Shown one piece after another: positions 17,060 to 21,475 of a stretch of DNA of 21,475 bases. The notes beneath the pieces were generated by a model. The model worked only from the letters and a program-made list of their open reading frames with translations. It had not been told where the DNA came from and did no database searches. The position numbers and the translations under genes are program-made. The number at the start of each line of letters is the position of its first letter. Position 1 is the first letter of the stretch. The DNA lies in assembly GCA_014730235.1 (NCBI GenBank), contig WJIO01000150.1, positions 1 through 21,475 of the forward strand, in the 5' to 3' direction. This DNA is from Candidatus Poribacteria bacterium (GTDB lineage: Bacteria > Poribacteria > DTPJ01 > WJIO01).

Positions 17060-17983
17060 ATGCAAGAATCTTTTTACAAATACATGAAAGTAGGCATAAT
17101 CCATTTCATGGCCTACCCAAACACCATTAAAGGCGAGGGAAATATAGTCGAAACCATAACAAAGATCGCTGAAGACGACTTCTTCACAGCAATAGAGATA
17201 ACATGGATCAAAGACCCTGAGGTAAGGAAGCAGGCTAAAGCCATTCTGGACACCAGCGGTATGGCCGTAGGATACGGCGCACAGCCAGCCGTCCTTATTA
17301 CCCCGTTGAACCCCAATTCCCTTGATGAAGACGAACGTAAAGCCGCAGTAAAAGCCCTTATGGAACGTCTGGACGAAGCCCATTACATGGGCGCAGAGCG
17401 CATGGCCTTCCTCAGCGGAAAAGCACCGGCGGCTAAAGATCGCGAAGCGGCCATTGATGCCCTGATCAAGTCCACCAGGGAACTATGTGACTACGCCATG
17501 ACAAAGGACATGGCCATCGCCATCGAAACCTTTGATGAAGAGATAGACAAAAAAGCCCTTATCGGTTCATCAATAGCCTCTGCGGATTTTGCATCAACCG
17601 TTAATCGAAGTAACTTCGGCCTTATGGTTGACCTGTCCCATCTCCCGCTCCTGGGTGAAACACCTTATGAATGTGCCGAAGCCGTCCAGGATCATGTCGT
17701 CCATCTACATGTTGGCAACTGCGTAATGGCTAATAAAGACCATCCGGCTTATGGTGACAAGCACCCCAGATTCGGCGTAGAAGGCGGAGAAAACGACGTG
17801 GAAGAACTGGCCGAATATCTCTGTGCTTTCATGGATGTTGATTTTCTCAACGGCGAAGACCAGCCTTTCATGAGCTTTGAAGTAAGCCCTATGAAAGATA
17901 AGGATGGTAACATAATCGAATCCAGCGAAGTAGTAATAGCCAATGCAAAACGCACTCTAAGAGAAGCATGGGCTATGATATAA
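17060..17983 (+). CDS. Xylose-isomerase-like TIM-barrel sugar isomerase/epimerase
   Basis: This 307-residue protein has the AP-endonuclease-2 / xylose-isomerase-like fold. A divalent-metal site is visible as E156 (AIETFDE), D191 (MVDLSHLPLL), H217 (HLHVGN) and E274 (SFEVSP), at the expected strand ends of the barrel. AIEITW early and HPRFGVEGGENDV before the last strands are also typical. Such proteins isomerise or epimerise sugars, keto-sugars or related acids. They are often encoded beside Gfo/Idh dehydrogenases, as here. The AAGGAG at 17046-17051 favours the ATG at 17060. An internal ATG at 17084 would still leave a full barrel. The specific substrate is unknown. Confidence 0.85.
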   Translation: MQESFYKYMKVGIIHFMAYPNTIKGEGNIVETITKIAEDDFFTAIEITWIKDPEVRKQAKAILDTSGMAVGYGAQPAVLITPLNPNSLDEDERKAAVKALMERLDEAHYMGAERMAFLSGKAPAAKDREAAIDALIKSTRELCDYAMTKDMAIAIETFDEEIDKKALIGSSIASADFASTVNRSNFGLMVDLSHLPLLGETPYECAEAVQDHVVHLHVGNCVMANKDHPAYGDKHPRFGVEGGENDVEELAEYLCAFMDVDFLNGEDQPFMSFEVSPMKDKDGNIIESSEVVIANAKRTLREAWAMI

Positions 17984-17998
17984 ATTACTTACAAACAA

Positions 17999-18066
17999 TT
18001 TGTAGGTTGGGTTGAGTCTGCGAAACCCAACAAAAAGGCGTTTCCAATTCCAACCCTACCTACAAA
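17999..18066. repeat. Palindromic repeat of the TGTAGGTTGGGTT type
   Basis: Outer arms TTTGTAGGT (17999-18007) and ACCTACAAA (18058-18066) enclose an inner palindrome GTTGGGTT (18006-18013) and AACCCAAC (18024-18031). GTAGGTTGGGTTGAG..CGAAACCCAAC is a repeat type met in many unrelated bacteria. It fills the spacer between the TIM-barrel gene and etfB. An upstream in-frame ATG for EtfB at 18012 lies inside it and is rejected as a start. Confidence 0.65.
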
Positions 18067-18095
18067 AACACAGATCACTGATCACGGACAACCGT

Positions 18096-18893
18096 ATGCA
18101 AATAATTGTACCCATAAAACAGGTTCCCGAAACCGGCAACGTAAAAATTGACGAAGCAAAGGGAACAATGGTCAGGGATGGCGTGGAAAGTATCGTCAAC
18201 CCCCTTGACCTGTATGCCATAGAAATAGCATTACAGCTAAAAGAGAAACGCAGTGGAAAGATAACTGTAATTTCCATGGGTCCACCCAAAGCCGAAACGG
18301 CCATCAGGGAAGCCATGTCTATGGGATGTGACGAAGGGGTATTAATCACAGACCGGGCTTTCGCTGGTTCAGATACCTGGGCCACGTCTTATTCCCTGTC
18401 AAAGACTATAAAAAAATTAGGCCATTACGATATTATTATAACCGGAGTCCGGGCAACTGACGGCGACACCGGTCAGGTAGGCCCCGGAATCGCCGCCTTT
18501 CTCGATCTGCCGTTATCGACCTTTACCAGCGCAGTTAAAGATATATCCGACGGCAAAGTCACAGTAGAAAGACTAATCGAATCGGGCTATGAAACTCTAA
18601 GACTACCAATGCCCTGTCTATTAACAGTCATAAGGGAGATAAGCTACCCCCGACTCCCCACATTGCGAGGAAAACAGAGAGCCAGATCAAAAGAAATCCC
18701 GGCCTGGGGACCTGAAAATATTGAAGCGCAAAAAAATCTAGTAGGAATAAACGGTTCTCCCGTAAAAGTCGTCAAGATAAATAGACCAAAAGTTACCAGA
18801 GGCGGCAAAATACTGGATTTATCAAAAACAACCCTGGAAGAAGCCGCAAAGGAACTTGCTGATTATTTGGAAAATAAAAATCTATATAAATAA
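18096..18893 (+). CDS. etfB: Electron transfer flavoprotein subunit beta
   Basis: This 265-residue protein has the usual EtfB length. The start ATG at 18096 gives MQIIVPIKQVPETGNVKID, the family N-terminus. The ATG at 18012 would add 28 residues coded by repeat DNA. Motifs TVISMGPPKAE, DRAFAGSDTWATS and DGDTGQVGPGIA closely follow those of clostridial and Acidaminococcus EtfB, the class that includes electron-bifurcating ETFs. PTLRGKQRARSKEIP is the typical late motif. With EtfA it forms an FAD-containing electron carrier for a partner dehydrogenase. The distance to etfA, 431 bp, is unusual for an obligate pair and is due largely to repeat insertion. Confidence 0.93.
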   Translation: MQIIVPIKQVPETGNVKIDEAKGTMVRDGVESIVNPLDLYAIEIALQLKEKRSGKITVISMGPPKAETAIREAMSMGCDEGVLITDRAFAGSDTWATSYSLSKTIKKLGHYDIIITGVRATDGDTGQVGPGIAAFLDLPLSTFTSAVKDISDGKVTVERLIESGYETLRLPMPCLLTVIREISYPRLPTLRGKQRARSKEIPAWGPENIEAQKNLVGINGSPVKVVKINRPKVTRGGKILDLSKTTLEEAAKELADYLENKNLYK

Positions 18894-18959
18894 ATAATAC
18901 ATACTGATATTTCTAAAAATTAACTAAAAATATCGCGGTGCTTAAAGAGCCACTAGCAA

Positions 18960-19010
18960 ATGAAAATGCTAACAGAATGACATATGACTATATTTGTTGA
19001 GCATTTTCAT
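18960..19010. repeat. Inverted repeat in the etfB-etfA spacer
   Basis: ATGAAAATGCT at 18960-18970 is the exact reverse complement of AGCATTTTCAT at 19000-19010. The stem can be extended by AACA/TGTT with one bulged base. It could be a hairpin in the etf transcript or the remains of another repeat. No T-tract follows directly, so a simple terminator is not supported. Confidence 0.45.
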
Positions 19011-19088
19011 CCGTTTCTTGATGCCGAATTCTTATAAACATTGGTTTTAGAGATTTTTTTAGAATTCTCAGTGCATATAAGCATTTTT

Positions 19089-19209
19089 GGTTCTTCCGGG
19101 TTCAGTGTGGTAATAGTTTGAAAATTCTCTCAACCTGTCATTCCTGCGAAAGCAGGAATGACAGCATAAAGAAGTTCCTTATCTTTACCACACTGAACCC
19201 GGAAGAACC
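19089..19209. mobile_element. Intact MITE-like element with 25-bp terminal inverted repeats and 8-bp target duplication
   Basis: The element is 121 bp. Its ends, 19089-19113 and 19185-19209, are perfect inverted repeats of 25 bp, beginning GGTTCTTCCGGGTTCAGTGT. The flanks GCATTTTT at 19081-19088 and 19210-19217 are an exact 8-bp direct duplication, the mark of transposase-mediated insertion. The centre carries a perfect hairpin CTGTCATTCCTGC-GAAA-GCAGGAATGACAG (19135-19164). It has no coding capacity, so an autonomous partner elsewhere must supply transposase. GGYTCTTC-type ends with 8-bp duplications are reminiscent of ISL3-family insertion sequences; that link is inferred. It separates etfB from etfA. 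Confidence 0.9.
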
Positions 19210-19243
19210 GCATTTTTCAGAAAAAATATTCAACTTTTCCTCT

Positions 19244-19260
19244 AATGGGCGAAGCCCATT
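19244..19260. repeat. Short hairpin repeat AATGGGC-GCCCATT
   Basis: This is a perfect seven-base-arm palindrome with a GAA loop, the second copy of the unit at 6372-6386. It again lies about 35 bp beyond the right end of a MITE copy. The remaining bases up to etfA (19264-19324) show only the ribosome binding site at 19311-19315. Confidence 0.5.
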
Positions 19261-19324
19261 ATTCAACCTTAATCCATAACGCATCAATGATTACTGTTCA
19301 CCAAAAACACAGGAGCATAAATAA

Positions 19325-20323
19325 TTGCCAAACAAATCAGTATGGACATTCGCCGAACAATCAGAAGGAAGGCTGAAGTCTGTATCCTACGAACTACTGA
19401 CCCGGGGCCGACAACTTGCCGACAAACTAAATACCGACTTATGCGCAGTAGCCCTGGGAAAAAGCATTAATATCAGAGACATAAACGAATTAATTCATCG
19501 TGGGGCGGATATAGTTTACCTCGTCCAGCATCCCATGCTTAAGCATTTTCTGGTTGAGCCATACTCTCAGGCCATAGAATACCTGGTAAAGAAATACGCT
19601 CCCGACATATTCATAGCCGGGGCCACCACCGTTGGCAGGACTTTAATGCCATACCTGGCCATAAAGGTAAACACCGGCCTAACTGCCGACTGCACAGGTC
19701 TGGACATCGAGCCGGAGACCGGAAATCTGTTGCAGACAAGACCGGCCATCGGCGGTAATATAATGGCCACCATCAAAACGCCGGATCATCGTCCCCAGAT
19801 GGCAACGGTAAGGCCAAAATCCACAAATCCGCCGCCTATAGATGAAAGCCGACAGGGAGAGATTATTGAGGTTCAGGTTCCTCAGGATCTACTGCATACA
19901 AAGGTTGAGCGGTTGGGCTTTAAAAGCATCGAGGATGACGAGGGAAATCTGGAGGATGCGGAAAAAGTCGTTGCCGGTGGCAGAGGCCTGAAAAAAGCCG
20001 AAAACTTCGACCTGATCCGGGAGCTTGCCGAAAAGCTTGATGCCGCCGTAGGCGCATCCAGGGATGCAGTTGATCGCGGCTGGATTTCCTATCCCCATCA
20101 GGTAGGCCTCAGCGGAAAGACAGTAAACCCCCAGTTATACATAGCCATAGGAATTTCAGGCTCAATACAGCATCTTGCCGGCATGAAAACCTCCGAAACC
20201 ATTATAGCCATCAATAGCGATCCCGATGCCCAGATTTTTCAGGTTGCAGATTTAGGAATTGTGGGAGACTTATTCGAGGTCGTGCCTGCCGTAGTTGAAG
20301 AACTGGAGAAACGCAAAAAATGA
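19325..20323 (+). CDS. etfA: Electron transfer flavoprotein subunit alpha
   Basis: This 332-residue protein has the usual EtfA length. The start is TTG at 19325, supported by AGGAG at 19311-19315, nine bases upstream, and by the N-terminus [21 protein letters not shown]. The N-terminal domain has [13 protein letters not shown] and [12 protein letters not shown], as in clostridial-type EtfA. The C-terminal FAD domain has [20 protein letters not shown] and [20 protein letters not shown]. No cysteine-rich ferredoxin domain is present, unlike the EtfA partner of Acetobacterium lactate dehydrogenase. The stop overlaps the start of the next gene (ATGA), which indicates translational coupling to the GlcD-type dehydrogenase and suggests that this is the redox partner. 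Confidence 0.95.
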   Translation: MPNKSVWTFAEQSEGRLKSVSYELLTRGRQLADKLNTDLCAVALGKSINIRDINELIHRGADIVYLVQHPMLKHFLVEPYSQAIEYLVKKYAPDIFIAGATTVGRTLMPYLAIKVNTGLTADCTGLDIEPETGNLLQTRPAIGGNIMATIKTPDHRPQMATVRPKSTNPPPIDESRQGEIIEVQVPQDLLHTKVERLGFKSIEDDEGNLEDAEKVVAGGRGLKKAENFDLIRELAEKLDAAVGASRDAVDRGWISYPHQVGLSGKTVNPQLYIAIGISGSIQHLAGMKTSETIIAINSDPDAQIFQVADLGIVGDLFEVVPAVVEELEKRKK

Positions 20324-21475
20324 GCCTTAATCAATTCAAACCGGTCACTAAAAGCATAATAAAAGAACTGGAAAACATCATCGGCCAGCGTTTTGTAATC
20401 ACCGACGACGAAAAGATGGAACCTTACTCCCACGATGAGGTGGCCGAAGATAAAAATGCCTGTATGCCCGAAGTTGTTATAAAACCTCGTACGGCCGAGG
20501 AAATATCAAAGATCGTCAGACTGGCCAACCGGGAGATGTTTCCCATAACCCCCAGGGGTGCAGGAAGCGGTCTCTCCGGCGGCGCTGTTCCCGTCTGCGG
20601 CGGTGTAGTGCTGTCCTTTGAAAGGATGAACCAGATCCTTGAAATTGACGAAGCAAACATGATGGTGGTAGTAGAGCCGGGAGTCGTGACCAACGACATT
20701 AACGATGCCATAGCCGATAAGGGCTTATTTTATGCAGGCTATCCCATGAGCGTTGAGACCTGCTTCATAGGCGGCAACGTGGCCGAAAACGCCGGCGGAG
20801 GCAAGGCCATTAAATACGGCGTTACCGAGCGATACATCATGGGTTTACAGGTAGTAACTCCCACCGGCGAGATAATGAATCTTGGCGGTAAACGCGTCAA
20901 AGACGTTACCGGATACAACCTCAAGCAGCTTATGGTAGGCTCTGAGGGCACTTTGGGTATTATAACAAAGATAATAATCAAGCTCTTACCCCTGCCCAAA
21001 GAAAAGGTTGATCTTCTGGTGTTGTTTCCCGACGTAAAATCAGCCATCGGCATTGTGCCAAAGATCATGACCATAGGTGGAATAATACCGACAGCGGTGG
21101 AGTTCATGGATCAACTTTCTGTAAGGGCTTCGTGCCAGTATCTAAACGAGCATCTGCCCTACCAGCAGGCCGGGGCCATGCTTCTTATCGAGGTAGATGG
21201 CAGCGACGAGGATGTTGTCCAGAGAGATTACGACGTAATAGGCGAATTGTGCATGAAAAATGACGCTTTAGAGGTATATGTGGCCGATAATTACACCACC
21301 CAGGAGCGTATATGGAGTGTCCGGCGAAACATAGCTGAGGCCTTCAAGGTAGTCAGCCCTCATCAAAGCCTTGAGGACATAGTTGTTCCCACAGCCAGTA
21401 TCCCCGATTTAATACCCGAACTGGATAAAATCTCAGAAAAATACAGCGTCCAGATTCCATGCTACGGTCACGCCG
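20320..21475 (+). CDS. GlcD-type FAD-linked oxidase (glycolate/D-lactate dehydrogenase family), 3' end beyond window
   Basis: 385 residues are visible of a family usually about 460 long, and the frame is open to the window end. The FAD-binding PCMH domain is clear: PRGAGSGLSGGAVPVCGG, then FIGGNVAENAGG and VGSEGTLGIITK. The C-terminal vanillyl-alcohol-oxidase-like domain begins after LLPLP. These enzymes oxidise 2-hydroxy acids such as glycolate or lactate to 2-oxo acids. The start overlaps the etfA stop by four bases. The order EtfB-EtfA-GlcD matches the lactate dehydrogenase-ETF modules of anaerobes. An Fe-S subunit (GlcF) could follow outside the window. The substrate cannot be assigned from sequence alone. 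Confidence 0.92.
   Translation, partial: MSLNQFKPVTKSIIKELENIIGQRFVITDDEKMEPYSHDEVAEDKNACMPEVVIKPRTAEEISKIVRLANREMFPITPRGAGSGLSGGAVPVCGGVVLSFERMNQILEIDEANMMVVVEPGVVTNDINDAIADKGLFYAGYPMSVETCFIGGNVAENAGGGKAIKYGVTERYIMGLQVVTPTGEIMNLGGKRVKDVTGYNLKQLMVGSEGTLGIITKIIIKLLPLPKEKVDLLVLFPDVKSAIGIVPKIMTIGGIIPTAVEFMDQLSVRASCQYLNEHLPYQQAGAMLLIEVDGSDEDVVQRDYDVIGELCMKNDALEVYVADNYTTQERIWSVRRNIAEAFKVVSPHQSLEDIVVPTASIPDLIPELDKISEKYSVQIPCYGHA

Noticed and set aside
18012-18095. Upstream ATG for EtfB giving 293 residues
   Set aside because: The extra 28 residues come from the TGTAGGTTGGG repeat. The ATG at 18096 gives the exact family N-terminus.
19135-19164. MITE internal hairpin as an intrinsic terminator between etfB and etfA
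   Set aside because: The stem is strong but no U-tract follows, and the same hairpin belongs to the mobile repeat wherever it occurs.

Overview
All twelve protein-coding genes found here lie on the + strand. The window opens on a chromosomal replication origin and the core replication block: oriC, dnaN, recF, a DciA-like DUF721 protein, gyrB and gyrA. The replication proteins are ordinary bacterial orthologues. The DNA is moderately AT-rich, and intergenic spaces are packed with short palindromic and MITE-like repeats. Codons look richer in G+C from about 15.5 kb onward (by eye, not computed). The organism is a Gram-negative-type or otherwise double-membraned environmental bacterium, probably from an uncultured lineage. 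The pairing of a Gfo/Idh/MocA oxidoreductase with a xylose-isomerase-like TIM barrel is common in groups such as Poribacteria, Planctomycetes and Latescibacteria, but the phylum cannot be fixed from this window. dnaA is not in the window.

Region 1 (1-483) is oriC. It has eight perfect DnaA boxes, four of them in an 11-bp tandem array, then TTTTCCACA boxes, a short GC cluster, a run of DnaA-trios and an AT-rich unwinding region just upstream of dnaN. Region 2 (484-8985) is dnaN, recF, dciA-like, gyrB and gyrA. The gyrase subunits carry unusual residues at positions that form the quinolone pocket in E. coli (GyrA Gly83 and Gly87, GyrB Ile427 in the EGDSAGG motif). Region 3 (9202-11043) is an APC-type permease with a C-terminal PTS EIIA-like domain. 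Region 4 (11179-15200) is a tightly packed envelope or secretion cluster: a secreted TPR protein, a secreted HExxH metallopeptidase and a TPR lipoprotein whose leader is built from repeat DNA.

Region 5 (15493-21475) is a catabolic and redox block: Gfo/Idh/MocA dehydrogenase, a 72-residue protein, a sugar-isomerase-like TIM barrel, then EtfB, EtfA and a GlcD-type flavin dehydrogenase cut by the window end. EtfB-EtfA-GlcD in this order resembles the electron-confurcating lactate dehydrogenase (LctBCD) arrangement of Acetobacterium, but EtfA lacks the extra ferredoxin domain.

The least ordinary feature of the window is its repeat landscape. A non-autonomous element of about 121 bp, with 25-bp perfect terminal inverted repeats and an exact 8-bp target duplication, sits inside the etfB-etfA spacer. 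Further whole, nested or truncated copies lie next to oriC, after dnaN, between gyrB and gyrA, after gyrA and before the Gfo/Idh gene. No transposase is present.
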